Shown: in pieces, positions 27,522 through 44,764 of the stretch
Layout of the letters: each line of letters starts with the position of its first letter
Position numbering within the stretch: the first letter of the stretch is position 1
DNA from: Muribaculaceae bacterium Isolate-110 (HZI)
GTDB lineage: Bacteria > Bacteroidota > Bacteroidia > Bacteroidales > Muribaculaceae
Direction of reading: 5' to 3'
NCBI GenBank assembly: GCA_003762875.1
Contig: RIBL01000015.1
Span: forward strand, 17,564 to 81,563
Length of the DNA: 64,000 bases
Position numbers and translations under genes: made by a program
The notes under the pieces: generated by a model
The model's input: the letters and a program-made list of their open reading frames with translations, nothing else
The model's database searches: none
What the model was told of the DNA's origin: nothing

Positions 27522-28052
27522 ATGAAAAAGGAAGATAAAATCATAGCTATCCAGAACATAGCCAAGACTATCCAGGAGTATGGCTGCTTCTACCTCGTCG
27601 AGACCGCCGGTCTTGACGCTGAGAAGACCACATCTCTGCGTCGTGCCTGCAACAAGGCCGACATCAAGCTCATGGTGGTTAAGAACACCCTTCTCCACAA
27701 GGCTCTCGAGAGCCTCGAAGGTGACTACACTGAGCTCTACGGTGTGCTCCACGGCTCTACATCTCTCATGCTGAGCAACACTGGCAACGCTCCCGCCAAG
27801 CTCATCAAGGAGATTCTCAAGGCCGACAAAGAGGCTAAACTGCCCGCTTTCAAGGCTGCTTACGTCGAGGAGACCATCTATGTCGGTGCCGACCAGCTCG
27901 ACACTCTCGTGGCTATCAAGAGCAAAAACGAGCTTATCGCCGACGTTATCGCTCTTCTCCAGTCACCCGCCAAGAACGTTATCTCCGGCCTTCAGTCCGG
28001 TGGCAACAAGCTTCACGGCATCCTCGAGACCCTCTCGAAGAAAGAGGCTTAA
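27522..28052 (+). CDS. rplJ: 50S ribosomal protein L10
   Basis: 176 residues. The N-terminal globular domain binds 23S rRNA (with LRRACNKADIKLMVVKNTLL near 40-60), and the C-terminal helix (about 135-175) carries the sites for L7/L12 dimers. Length and ends match the family. It is followed by rplL after 60 bases. Confidence 0.97.
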   Translation: MKKEDKIIAIQNIAKTIQEYGCFYLVETAGLDAEKTTSLRRACNKADIKLMVVKNTLLHKALESLEGDYTELYGVLHGSTSLMLSNTGNAPAKLIKEILKADKEAKLPAFKAAYVEETIYVGADQLDTLVAIKSKNELIADVIALLQSPAKNVISGLQSGGNKLHGILETLSKKEA

Positions 28053-28112
28053 TCTCGATAATTCAACCATTCTTTCAACCCCAATCAAAAACAACAAAAC
28101 ATCTATACAATC

Positions 28113-28490
28113 ATGGCAGATCTCAAAGCTTTTGCAGAACAACTCGTTAATCTCACCGTTAAGGAAGTCAACGAACTCGCTCAGATCCTCAAGGAAGAGT
28201 ACGGTATCGAACCCGCAGCTGCAGCCGTTGCAGTAGCAGCCGGCCCCGCCGCAGGTGGTGCTGCCGCTGAGGAAGAGAAGTCTTCTTTCGACGTAGTGCT
28301 TAAGTCAGCCGGCGCAAGCAAGCTCGCCGTTGTTAAGCTCGTTAAGGAGCTCACAGGTCTCGGTCTCAAGGAGGCTAAGGAGATGGTAGACGGTGCTCCT
28401 TCTGTAATCAAGGAAGGCATGGCTAAGGCCGACGCTGAGGGTCTCAAGAAGCAGCTCGAAGAGGCCGGTGCTGAGGTTGAGCTCAAATAA
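28113..28490 (+). CDS. rplL: 50S ribosomal protein L7/L12
   Basis: 125 residues. The N-terminal dimerisation helices (about 1-35) are joined by an alanine-rich hinge (about 36-52) to the C-terminal factor-binding domain ([20 protein letters not shown], then [15 protein letters not shown]). It recruits GTPase factors to the ribosome. The 366-base gap to rpoB contains structured, probably regulatory RNA. Confidence 0.98.
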   Translation: MADLKAFAEQLVNLTVKEVNELAQILKEEYGIEPAAAAVAVAAGPAAGGAAAEEEKSSFDVVLKSAGASKLAVVKLVKELTGLGLKEAKEMVDGAPSVIKEGMAKADAEGLKKQLEEAGAEVELK

Positions 28491-28856
28491 GCTTACTACC
28501 GACTTATAACTGCCGTGACGGCACAGTAGGGGACTCTTCCCCCCATATCGAGGGAAATCTCCGTTGCCACTGTCACGACATAAGCAAATTTTAGGTTAAG
28601 ATACTCCCTCGGGAGTCTCTTAACCTGTTTGCGTTAAGAGCCCCATGTTATTTATAAAAAATCATAAATAATTATATTTATTAATAAAAGTTAAGCCTTT
28701 TGACGCCTGTTTTACCCTTTTTAAGGGGTGTTTAGCTTGAAAATATGTGTGTTAGGCTCTTTTATTGGTGTTAAATATGGTTAATATAGGCTCTTTCATG
28801 AGTGTGTGTCAATCAGCATCACTCTCTCAACTCAAATAACGATTAATCAACATTAG
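28491..28856 (+). promoter_or_regulatory. Structured rplL-rpoB intergenic region
   Basis: 366 bases without a gene. The clearest element is a hairpin at 28584-28632: AGGTTAAGA (28593-28601) with TCTTAACCT (28618-28626), an inner ACTCCC/GGGAGT stem, and an outer GCAAA/TTTGC pair. No U-run follows, so an attenuator or an RNase III-like processing site fits better than a full terminator. Ahead of it, CGTGAC (about 28514) can pair with GTCACG (28572-28577). The last 200 bases are AT-rich, may carry an rpoB promoter, and show no exact TAnnTTTG box. Confidence 0.5.
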
Positions 28857-32672
<3,816 letters not shown>

Positions 32673-32745
32673 TAGACTGTCAGCATCTCTCCTCGACTCT
32701 CCTCACCACCACTTTTTTATAACTGCATATCTCCATAACATATAT

Positions 32746-37071
<4,326 letters not shown>

Positions 37072-37117
37072 ATCCCGTTTTAGACGCGATATATATAGAG
37101 AGACAATAGTCTCTGAA

Positions 37118-37168
37118 CCGATAAACGCCCCTGATTCATCTTCTGATTGAATCAGGGGCGTTTATCGG
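37118..37168. terminator. 21-bp perfect bidirectional terminator after rpoC
   Basis: Arms at 37118-37138 and 37148-37168 are perfect complements over 21 bases with a 9-base loop, and TTTTATAG follows on the + strand. It lies between the convergent rpoC and O-methyltransferase genes. Confidence 0.92.
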
Positions 37169-37184
37169 TTTTATAGATATTGTG

Positions 37185-37805
37185 TCAGTCGACTCGGATT
37201 AGGGTGAGGCCGTCGCGGAGGGGGAGGATGACTGAGGCGAGGCGGGAATGGGTGGCTACGTAGGTGTTGAAGGCATCGAGCCCGAGAGTCTGCGCGTCGT
37301 GGTTTTTGACGGTGTCGTAGACTTTGCCGTCCCAGAGAGTATTGTCGGCGATGATGAATGTCCCGGGGCGCAAAGTGGGTAGCAGAAGGTCAAGATAGGC
37401 GATATAGTCGCGTTTGTTGGCGTCGATATATATAAGGTCCCACGTCTCGTTAAGAGTCGGGATAACTTTAAGGGCGTCGCCTATATGGAGCGTGATGCGT
37501 TCTCCGCCGGGCGATGTGGCGAAGAGTTCGGTCAGTTCGTCCTCCATCTCGTCGTCGACCTCGATGGTGTGCACATGGCCTCCGTCGGGGAGAGTCTCGG
37601 CCAGACACAGGGCCGAGTAGCCGGTGAATGTCCCGAGTTCGAGCACGCGCATGGGTTTTATCATCGACACGAGCATGGCCAGCATGCGTCCCTGGAGATG
37701 GCCTGAACACATGCGCGGATAGAGGTGATTGAGATGTGTGCGACGATAGAGCCTGGCCAGGTGGTCAGGCTCGGGTGATATGTGGGCGAGAATGTAGTCC
37801 TCCAC
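37185..37805 (-). CDS. Class I SAM-dependent O-methyltransferase
   Basis: 206 residues. The SAM-binding motif VLELGTFTGYSALCLAE is near residues 53-70, the acidic ribose contact is VHTIEVDD, and the metal-site signatures IYIDANKRDY and IIADNTLWDGKV match the caffeoyl-CoA/catechol-type O-methyltransferase family (Methyltransf_3). It would transfer a methyl group to a catechol-like oxygen; the natural substrate is unknown. It is followed on the same strand by no partner and preceded by aroQ 19 bases away. Confidence 0.9.
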   Translation of the reverse strand: MEDYILAHISPEPDHLARLYRRTHLNHLYPRMCSGHLQGRMLAMLVSMIKPMRVLELGTFTGYSALCLAETLPDGGHVHTIEVDDEMEDELTELFATSPGGERITLHIGDALKVIPTLNETWDLIYIDANKRDYIAYLDLLLPTLRPGTFIIADNTLWDGKVYDTVKNHDAQTLGLDAFNTYVATHSRLASVILPLRDGLTLIRVD

Positions 37806-37824
37806 GATTTTTATGAGAGTTATT

Positions 37825-38238
37825 TCAGTTCATGATTATGGCCTGAGCCGCGAGGAAGTAGGAGTTGAGTCCGAAACCGGCGATGGAGCCGCGACATACC
37901 GGAGCTATGAGCGAAGTGTGGCGTATGGCTTCGCGTGAGGCGATGTTGGATATGTGCACCTCGATTACGGGGATGCTTATGGCCTTGATTGCGTCGGCTA
38001 TGGCGAGCGATGTGTGGGTGTAGGCTCCGGCGTTAAGGATGATGCCGTCACACTCGGCGCGGTGCAGAGCGTCGATGATGTCGCCTTCGTGGTTGCTCTG
38101 GAAGTAGTCAATCTCGTCTCCGTCGAGCATTTCGCGCAGTTCGAGCAGATAGGATTCAAATGTCTGCGAGCCGTATATGTCGGGCTCGCGTGTGCCGAGA
38201 AGGTTGAGGTTAGGGCCGTTTATGATTAATATTTTCAT
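37825..38238 (-). CDS. aroQ: Type II 3-dehydroquinate dehydratase
   Basis: 137 residues, somewhat short of the 145-150 typical, but with all catalytic features: R17 and Y22 in REPDIYG, N69 to T76 in NAGAYTHT, and the general acid H95 in VHISN. It makes 3-dehydroshikimate from 3-dehydroquinate in the shikimate pathway. The start MKILIINGPNLNLLGTREP is the family N terminus. It lies directly upstream of the O-methyltransferase gene. Confidence 0.95.
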   Translation of the reverse strand: MKILIINGPNLNLLGTREPDIYGSQTFESYLLELREMLDGDEIDYFQSNHEGDIIDALHRAECDGIILNAGAYTHTSLAIADAIKAISIPVIEVHISNIASREAIRHTSLIAPVCRGSIAGFGLNSYFLAAQAIIMN

Positions 38239-38265
38239 TTTAGGGAAATTCCTTGGTGGTTGTGA

Positions 38266-38520
38266 CTATGCTGTGACGAGTATGTGTACGGCTATCGACG
38301 ATAGCAGCATTACCGCGAGCAGTATCCATGTGAGATAGGGCCGCTGAAAGTAGGCACGCCATGCGAGATAGCCCGAGAGTATCATATAGAACGGGTATAT
38401 CCACAGGAGTGTCTTAGTGACGGATGCATCTGGCGCACACTGCGACAGGAGTGAGGGGAGGGTGAATACGGGGAGGGTGAATATGATTATCAGAAAGGTC
38501 ACCCACTTGGGAGGAGTCAT
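38266..38520 (-). CDS. Small three-helix membrane protein, unknown
   Basis: 84 residues from the ATG at 38520 (MTPPKW). A longer form would start at GTG 38577, inside the end of the upstream epimerase, but with no room for a ribosome binding site. Hydrophobic stretches lie near 6-24, 38-54 and 61-80 in the short form. I do not recognise the family. It sits between the epimerase and aroQ on the same strand. Confidence 0.6.
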   Translation of the reverse strand: MTPPKWVTFLIIIFTLPVFTLPSLLSQCAPDASVTKTLLWIYPFYMILSGYLAWRAYFQRPYLTWILLAVMLLSSIAVHILVTA

Positions 38521-38567
38521 GACTAATGGGATTGATGTGACTGTTGTGACTGATAAGGGGGCGGTGT

Positions 38568-39563
38568 CTATTGACACTCCTTGTAGGCTTTGACTGTGCG
38601 GCGTATGCCTTCGGTGAGGTCTATCTGCGGGTCAAAGCCAAAGTCTCGCTGTGCGGGTGAGATGTCGCACGACCAGTTGCGCTGAGCCATGATGTTGTAT
38701 TTGTCGGAATTGAGCGTGACTGCCTGCATCTTGGCCGCGCCCCATTTCTCGCTTATCTTACAGGCGATGGAGAGTGCCCAGAGCGGCAGGCGCACCGGGA
38801 TGACCAGGCTGTGGCCGAGAGCTTTGGCCACGATGCGGCGAAACTCCTTCTGTGTGTAGGCTCTCGGCTCGGAGATAATGTATTTGCGATGTAGCGGTGC
38901 GCGCTCGATGGCATCGAAGATAGCCCGCGCGAGGTCTTCGACATAGATGAATGTGAGCATCTGACGGCGCATGCCCACACCGAAGTCAAAGTGTGAGTCG
39001 ATGGTCTTGATCATCATCAGATAATCCTGCTCGTGGGGGCCGTAGACCCCGGTGGGGCGCAGCACTATCCAAGGGAAGTCCTTGGGCAGCGACTGGAGAA
39101 AGGTCTCGGCCTTGATTTTTGACAGCCCGTAGCGAGTGTTGGGATTGGGGATGGAGTCGCCCGAGAGAGGAGTGTAGTTTTTCTCGTCGCCCGGTCCGAT
39201 GGCCGAGAGCGACGACATGTAGACCATGCGTTCGGGCACCGCGCCGACATCTTGAAGCGTCTCCACGAAGTCGCGCAGATACACATAATTGATGCGGTTG
39301 AAGTCCATGAAGTTGACACACTTGGTGGCTCCGAGGTTATACACGATATAATCCCAGCGGTGGCCTTTGAGCTGCTCGGCCAGCCGCTCGGGGTTGTCAT
39401 AGTCGAGAGTGATGAACTGCAGGGCCGGGTCGGTGAGATAGCGGCGCGAGGTCGACTCTCTGACGCCGCACCACGTCTCGTAGCCGCGGCGCAGCGACTC
39501 GGCGGCGATGAATCCTCCGATAAAGCCTCCGGCTCCTACTATGAGTACTTTTTTCTGTGGCAT
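38568..39563 (-). CDS. NAD(P)-dependent epimerase/dehydratase
   Basis: 331 residues of the extended SDR family. The Rossmann glycine motif is GAGGFIG at 10-16, and the catalytic Y-x-x-x-K is YGLSKIK near residue 140. Such enzymes act on nucleotide sugars or on sterol-like hydroxy groups. The exact substrate is not shown by sequence. It may belong with the nearby glycosyltransferase, 70 bases upstream on the same strand. Confidence 0.88.
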   Translation of the reverse strand: MPQKKVLIVGAGGFIGGFIAAESLRRGYETWCGVRESTSRRYLTDPALQFITLDYDNPERLAEQLKGHRWDYIVYNLGATKCVNFMDFNRINYVYLRDFVETLQDVGAVPERMVYMSSLSAIGPGDEKNYTPLSGDSIPNPNTRYGLSKIKAETFLQSLPKDFPWIVLRPTGVYGPHEQDYLMMIKTIDSHFDFGVGMRRQMLTFIYVEDLARAIFDAIERAPLHRKYIISEPRAYTQKEFRRIVAKALGHSLVIPVRLPLWALSIACKISEKWGAAKMQAVTLNSDKYNIMAQRNWSCDISPAQRDFGFDPQIDLTEGIRRTVKAYKECQ

Positions 39564-39632
39564 GATGGCTGAAAAAGATGAGTGTTTTCGGGATTGTGGG
39601 GGGAGAGGTGTGTGTAATTGTCTCTGCCGTGG

Positions 39633-40940
39633 TCAGACGAGCTGAGCGAACAGGTCGATATATTTCCGGGCCACGACCTGTGGGCTGAAGTTCTCGCGCA
39701 CAAACCGGTGCTGGTCATCGCGTGGTATGTCGGCGTCTATAGCCCACATGATGCCCTTGGCTATGTCGAGCGTGTCGCGCGACGCGGCGACATATCCGTT
39801 GTCCAGATGGCTCACGAGCTCCTCGCGCGAATCGCCTCCGAACACTACGGGCACCGCTCCCGAGGCCATGCCTTCGAGCACGGTGTCGGAGACATTCTCA
39901 AGTATTGCGGTCGAGAGTATCACTTTGGCCGAACTGTAGAGATAGCGCAGTATCTTGTTGTCGTTGACACGTCCGAGCCAGCGGTGCGACATGCGCAGGC
40001 GGTCGAGCACCTCGGGGTTGTGAAGGCTGCCGAAGAGATAGACAGCCGTGGCGGTGGCTGTCTCGGGATAGTTGTCAAATATATGGTTGAGGGCGTCGAT
40101 GGCATAGTCGAGCCCCTTTGACGGGTCGTCGAGCCGATTGGCCCCGATAAGTATCAGATGAGGTTTCGACAGGGTGAGGAGCGAGTCGATGTGTCGGGGC
40201 TGGACCGTGTAGTGAAGGTCGACCGGCACGGGGTTGGGGATAGTCATCACCGGCATGTTGCGTAGCAGCGACGAGCTGCGGGCTTTGTGCTCGAGCCACC
40301 GGCTGTCAGTGACAAACGTCACGGGAATGTCGGCATAGAGGCGCATCTTGCGCTTCCACATGCGGTATGACAGGTCGCCCCGGTGTCCGCCCCCTTTGAG
40401 ATACATGCAGTTGCCGCACGTGTCGGTGAAATAGTCACACTCATAGGCCTGGTGACATATTCCCGTGAAGGCCCACATGTCGTGGAGAGTCCATACAATC
40501 TTCTTGCCCGCCTCATGCAGCCGTCGTATGCCGCGGAGGTTCATCAGACCGAGATTTATCCAGTTGAGACACACTATGTCGGCCTCTCTGACCCACGGAT
40601 GGTTGTGGATATTGACGGCCAGCGTGCCGGTCGAGACTACATAATTGCTGTGGCTTGAGCGGTCGCAGTGAGCCATCACAAAGAGGCGTTCGGCACAGTA
40701 ACGTATGCTGCGCGAGAGAGTCGTCCCGACCTCCGAGACGTTGGTCTCGCTCGAGCTGCGGGTGTACACCACCATACGTACGTCGAGCCCCTCGCGACGC
40801 AATGCCTGCATGAGCCGGAATGTGGCTTTGGCGGCACAGCCGAGAGTGTCGCTGTGATTCACGAGCACTATCTTCTTGCCTTTGAGCGAAGCGGACAGCG
40901 ATGATGCAGCCGGTAAGTTATCGTTTGTTGGATTTGACAT
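39633..40940 (-). CDS. Glycosyltransferase, GT4-like (GT-B fold)
   Basis: 435 residues. The N-terminal half carries VLVNHSDTLGCAAKATFRLM, a glycine/serine-rich acceptor region of GT-B enzymes, and the C-terminal half has the nucleotide-sugar EX7E-type region (ILENVSDTVLEGMASGAVPV). It resembles WcaC-like colanic-acid transferases that begin with the same SDxxGGAARA-type stretch. It would add a sugar to a surface glycan. The start overlaps the end of the DUF389 gene by 23 bases, so the two are probably coupled. Confidence 0.88.
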   Translation of the reverse strand: MSNPTNDNLPAASSLSASLKGKKIVLVNHSDTLGCAAKATFRLMQALRREGLDVRMVVYTRSSSETNVSEVGTTLSRSIRYCAERLFVMAHCDRSSHSNYVVSTGTLAVNIHNHPWVREADIVCLNWINLGLMNLRGIRRLHEAGKKIVWTLHDMWAFTGICHQAYECDYFTDTCGNCMYLKGGGHRGDLSYRMWKRKMRLYADIPVTFVTDSRWLEHKARSSSLLRNMPVMTIPNPVPVDLHYTVQPRHIDSLLTLSKPHLILIGANRLDDPSKGLDYAIDALNHIFDNYPETATATAVYLFGSLHNPEVLDRLRMSHRWLGRVNDNKILRYLYSSAKVILSTAILENVSDTVLEGMASGAVPVVFGGDSREELVSHLDNGYVAASRDTLDIAKGIMWAIDADIPRDDQHRFVRENFSPQVVARKYIDLFAQLV

Positions 40941-42342
40941 CCTTTGACGGTGTGTTTTTTGTACTGTTTTTCGTGCTGTCTTTGGTCTTGATTATGTCAC
41001 CTACGTTGACAAGACTCACCGAGCTGAGTTGCAGACGGGCCTCGAGATACCGCTCAAGTTCGTGCTGCCTGGCCGCCGGCATAGGAGTGGAGTATGATAC
41101 GAGAGCCACATTGACAGTGTCGAGCGACGCAGTGGCGATGTTGCCGAATATAGCCCTGGATATTGCCAGCTCCTTGACCTGTGGAAACAGCACTCTCACT
41201 TCGGGTGCCAGACGTCCCGAGATGGTGTCGTTGAGCCGGGCGGTGGCTATGACGGCCCTGAGCGAGTCTATGGTGGCCTGTCCGGCCGCTATCGATGTCT
41301 GGGCCATCTCATAGATGTCGCGCACCGACGAGCCCTGCATGGCCTTGATGTCGGGCGTATCGCCCTGGATAATGTTGAGGCTCGTCCCGCCCAGACCGTA
41401 GAAGCCGAGCCGCGACGACAGCGCGAGATTGAGCGAATCGGCCGGTAGCACCTTGCCGATGAGCGTGATGGTCAGAGTGCGCTTGCCGTGGTCGACCGAC
41501 GCGTCGCTGCTCAGCACACGTGTGGCCGGAAAGCGGCATTCATGAGCCACAAAACGGTCGGCATTAGCTGTGAATCGGCTCATCGTGAGCATATTGTAGG
41601 TGAGATAGAGCGACGGCAGCAGCGTGAGCACTGCCACAGAGTAGACGATGCGCCTCACCTTGCGGGCGCGGCGCGGATTGTCGGTCTCCACGGGGTGATA
41701 ATGCATGAGCTTGACCCCGATGAAGGTGGCCAAGGCTATGTAGATGGAGTTGATGAGAAACAGATAAAACGCTCCGAAGAAATAGTTGGGCTGCCATGTG
41801 GCCAGTCCGTAGCCTGCGGTGCATAGCGGAGGCATGAGAGCCGTGGCTATGGCTACGCCCGGGATGACATTGCCCTTTGACTTCGAGCCGATGGCTATGA
41901 TGCCGGCCCCGCCGCCGAAAAATCCTATCAGCACGTCATAGATGGTGGGTGACGTGCGGGCCAACAGCTCGCTGTGGCCTTCGCTCACTGGCGAGATGAG
42001 AAAATAGAGCGTCGAGGTGAGCACGCTGAACCCCGTGGCCATCACAAGATTGCGCATGGCGCGCTTGATGAGGTCAAAGTCGCGCACGCCCACTCCCAGA
42101 CCGATGCCGATGATGGGGCCCATGAGCGGCGATATGAGCATCGCGCCGATGATGACGGCTGTCGAGTTGGTGTTGAGGCCCAGCGAGGCTATGAAGATGG
42201 CCAAAATAAGGATGAGGATATTGGTGCCGCGAAAGGTCACACCGTCGCGGATGGTCTGCTCGGCTTCCTCCTGGCTGATGAGATAGTCGGTCAGAGAGAA
42301 GTACTGTACGAAATATTGTCGGAGAGCGTTGGCTTTAATCAT
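40918..42342 (-). CDS. DUF389 membrane protein
   Basis: 474 residues. An N-terminal soluble part is followed by the DUF389 core of about six helices (residues 40-250), with the signature GAMLISPLMGPIIGIGLGVG near 67-86 and AIGSKSKGNVIPGVAIATAL near 150-170. A C-terminal soluble domain of about 200 residues follows. The function of this family (TIGR00341-like) is not established; a role in transport has been suggested. It lies directly downstream of the Na/Pi cotransporter gene, 42 bases away. Confidence 0.88.
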   Translation of the reverse strand: MIKANALRQYFVQYFSLTDYLISQEEAEQTIRDGVTFRGTNILILILAIFIASLGLNTNSTAVIIGAMLISPLMGPIIGIGLGVGVRDFDLIKRAMRNLVMATGFSVLTSTLYFLISPVSEGHSELLARTSPTIYDVLIGFFGGGAGIIAIGSKSKGNVIPGVAIATALMPPLCTAGYGLATWQPNYFFGAFYLFLINSIYIALATFIGVKLMHYHPVETDNPRRARKVRRIVYSVAVLTLLPSLYLTYNMLTMSRFTANADRFVAHECRFPATRVLSSDASVDHGKRTLTITLIGKVLPADSLNLALSSRLGFYGLGGTSLNIIQGDTPDIKAMQGSSVRDIYEMAQTSIAAGQATIDSLRAVIATARLNDTISGRLAPEVRVLFPQVKELAISRAIFGNIATASLDTVNVALVSYSTPMPAARQHELERYLEARLQLSSVSLVNVGDIIKTKDSTKNSTKNTPSKDVKSNKR

Positions 42343-42384
42343 TTTTTGTAAGAAAGGCTCATTGAACTGTGGCGGGGGATAACA

Positions 42385-44202
42385 TTACACCGACGAACGC
42401 ACGAGGCTCTTGATCTCGTCGACCACATTGATGATGTAGTCGCCTATCTTCTCGAGCGAGGCCACTATGTCCATGTAATAGATGCCCGCCTGATATTCAT
42501 ACTTGTGGGCATTGATATTCTCCACATTGCCCGTGCGGAGCTGATTGCGCAGATTATTGATCTCGCGCTCATAGTTGTAAGATGATATTATATCCTTCTC
42601 CTGGGCATGCTCGCTGTCGCGCAGAAGCAATATCTGGTTGGTCATGGCGGCCTCCACGGCTATGAACATCGAGTCGATGTTGTGATATATTCCGTCGCTG
42701 AAATGCACGTCGCCCTCGCGTTTGCGTATGAGCACCTTGCCTATGCCGAAACAGCAGTCGGCTATGCTCTCGATTTCGCTCACGATGCGAAACATCGCCG
42801 CGATCCTGTGCTTGCCCTCGTTGGAGAGGCGGCCCTCCGAGCATCGGTTGAGATAGTCGGCGATCTCTATCTCCATGCGGTCGGAAATCTCCTCATATTT
42901 CTCCAGACGTGAGAATTGTTTGGTAAACTCGTCCGAGTCGGTCTTGATGTGCACGATATTCTGCGCCATGCCTATCATGCGCTGCACGCGCTGGGCGTAG
43001 ACCACGATCTCCTTCTCGGCCTGGGAGATGTTGAGCTCCGACGCGCTGACCATACCGGCCGATATAAACTTGAGCTGAAACTCCTCGCCGTGGGTCGAGG
43101 TGACCGGCACAAGCCGCTCGACTATCTTGACATACAGTCCGGTGAGCCATATCATTATGGAGAGGTTGATGAGATTGAACACGGTGTGAAACACCGACAG
43201 GCCTATCGACACGCTCTGCTGCATGGCCGCTATCTGAGCCGTCACCGGGTGGCCGGCGGGCAGAGAGTTGTCAAACAGGTGGTCGTAGGTGGCAGGGTCG
43301 GTGGCCTCGATATTGTTGACAAATGCCGAGAGGGCCCCCGGGTCGCCCTGGCCCAGCTCCTCGGTGAGCCATTGGGCGAAGTGGCAGAACGGAAAGAAGA
43401 TGGCCAGCGTCCAGGCCGTGCCCAGAAAGTTAAACAGCAGATGGCCCATGGCGGTTCGCTTGGCTGCCACATTTCCGCCCATTGATGCCATGAGTGGCGT
43501 GATGGTGGTGCCTATGTTGGAGCCAAGCACCAGCGCGCACGACAGGTCAAAGTCGATCCAACCCTTGCTGCACATGATGAGCGTGATGGCAAACGTGGCC
43601 GCGCTCGACTGGATGACCATCGTGAGCATCATGCCCACAAACGTGAATATCAGCACCGAAACGAAGCCCATCGAGGTGTAACGCTCCAGGAATGCAAACA
43701 TCTCGGGATTGCTCTGGAGGTCGGGGACATAGGTGCTGATGAGGTCAAGACCCATGAAGAGAAACGCGAAGCCTATAAAAAATTCGCCTATCGACTTGTT
43801 GCGGCTCGACTTGGCAAACAGCAACGGTATCGACAGGCCTATGACCGGCAATACAAACGCCGAAATATTGACTTTAAATCCAAACAGGGCTATCACCCAT
43901 GCCGTGAACGTGGTGCCCACGTTGGCTCCCATGATTACAGCCATCGACTGGCCCAGCGACATCAGACCCGCGTTGACAAAACTCACCACCATCACTGTCG
44001 AGGCCGATGAACTCTGTATAAGGGCCGTGATGAGGATGCCTGTGAGCATGCCTGTGAAGCGGTTGCGGGTCATGGCTGAGAGAATGTTGCGCAGACGGTC
44101 GCCCGCGGCTTTCTGCAAGCCTTCGCTCATCACTTTCATTCCATAGAGAAACAAGGCCACTGAGCCAAACAGACATAGCAGGTCTAAAAAACTGTAACTC
44201 AT
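42385..44202 (-). CDS. Na/Pi cotransporter with C-terminal PhoU domain
   Basis: 605 residues. The N-terminal half has two Na_Pi_cotrans repeats, each with a QSSSA/QSSAAT signature (residues 62-67, TALIQSSSASTVM, and about 195-200, MVIQSSAATFAITL). The C-terminal third (about 380-590) is a helical PhoU-like domain. In the SLC34/NptA family this protein brings in inorganic phosphate with sodium; the fused PhoU-like part may sense phosphate. A matching promoter lies upstream on the minus strand. It is unrelated in sequence to the PstS-like gene at 58.3 kb. Confidence 0.92.
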   Translation of the reverse strand: MSYSFLDLLCLFGSVALFLYGMKVMSEGLQKAAGDRLRNILSAMTRNRFTGMLTGILITALIQSSSASTVMVVSFVNAGLMSLGQSMAVIMGANVGTTFTAWVIALFGFKVNISAFVLPVIGLSIPLLFAKSSRNKSIGEFFIGFAFLFMGLDLISTYVPDLQSNPEMFAFLERYTSMGFVSVLIFTFVGMMLTMVIQSSAATFAITLIMCSKGWIDFDLSCALVLGSNIGTTITPLMASMGGNVAAKRTAMGHLLFNFLGTAWTLAIFFPFCHFAQWLTEELGQGDPGALSAFVNNIEATDPATYDHLFDNSLPAGHPVTAQIAAMQQSVSIGLSVFHTVFNLINLSIMIWLTGLYVKIVERLVPVTSTHGEEFQLKFISAGMVSASELNISQAEKEIVVYAQRVQRMIGMAQNIVHIKTDSDEFTKQFSRLEKYEEISDRMEIEIADYLNRCSEGRLSNEGKHRIAAMFRIVSEIESIADCCFGIGKVLIRKREGDVHFSDGIYHNIDSMFIAVEAAMTNQILLLRDSEHAQEKDIISSYNYEREINNLRNQLRTGNVENINAHKYEYQAGIYYMDIVASLEKIGDYIINVVDEIKSLVRSSV

Positions 44203-44269
44203 GATGTTTTAAGTTGTCATTGTGATAGTTGGCATGGAGACGCGCCGGAGAGCACGCACTTCACCGATG

Positions 44270-44300
44270 CAAAGATATAACATTTTTTTACTTTTTCAAA
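44270..44300 (-). promoter_or_regulatory. Promoter of the Na/Pi cotransporter gene
   Basis: On the minus strand TTTG (44297-44300), a 19-base spacer and TATCTTTG (44270-44277) match the consensus exactly. The ATG is about 68 bases downstream. On the + strand a separate TAATTTTG (44325-44332) lies close by without a -33 box. Confidence 0.8.
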
Positions 44301-44436
44301 TAACTCAGTGGGCGGAATTATGATTAATTTTGCAGTAAAGTTTTACGATACGACGACTCGCAGAGGCGGGGCGGGTATGAAAAAAGACGTTTTTTCGTTT
44401 TTTAGTTTCTTTCGATCATTCAGAACTTCGCACATT

Positions 44437-44664
44437 CTAAATAGTCATCAGGAAGAAGCGATCGGGATTGCGTCCACCGAAGAACATGACAAGCTGTAGT
44501 CTGTTGCCCTCGCGGCGGCAGGCCGTTTGCGCATATATGTCTTCGCGTGGGTTGCTGCGATTGTTGTAATCCAATAGATGACAGGTAGTGCGAAGACCTT
44601 GAATGATGTAGGATGTCAACGAAGATGCATCCCACGTTTTTGTTTCATGACCGGGTCTTTGCAT
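44437..44664 (-). pseudogene. Orphan ORF or C-terminal gene remnant
   Basis: A 75-codon frame on the minus strand. Its second half (CRREGNRLQLVMFFGGRNPD, then RFFLMTI) uses codons like real genes of this genome, while the start is not preceded by any promoter or binding site and the frame upstream is broken by stops. It may be the leftover end of a gene whose front was lost. I do not recognise the family. It could also be a genuine small protein or chance. Confidence 0.3.
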
Positions 44665-44764
44665 ATACTTGTCATTAGAGTCTCTATTGTAATGCCACCG
44701 ATTTTTTAAATTATTACTCCGGCCATAGGGATGACGGCCTCCACCTTAATATAATATATGTCAT

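Larger units (their letters stand above)
44203..44764. other. 562-base gene-poor spacer
   Basis: Between the Na/Pi cotransporter start and the small HTH gene. It holds the cotransporter promoter, a lone + strand TAATTTTG box, and an orphan minus-strand reading frame (44437-44664). No tRNA, terminator or mobile-element end was recognised. The central part has the GC-rich third positions typical of coding sequence on the minus strand. Confidence 0.5.

Noticed and set aside
44308..44499. A 63-codon plus-strand frame
   Set aside because: Low-complexity Phe-rich translation, overlaps the orphan minus-strand frame, no family or promoter with both boxes.
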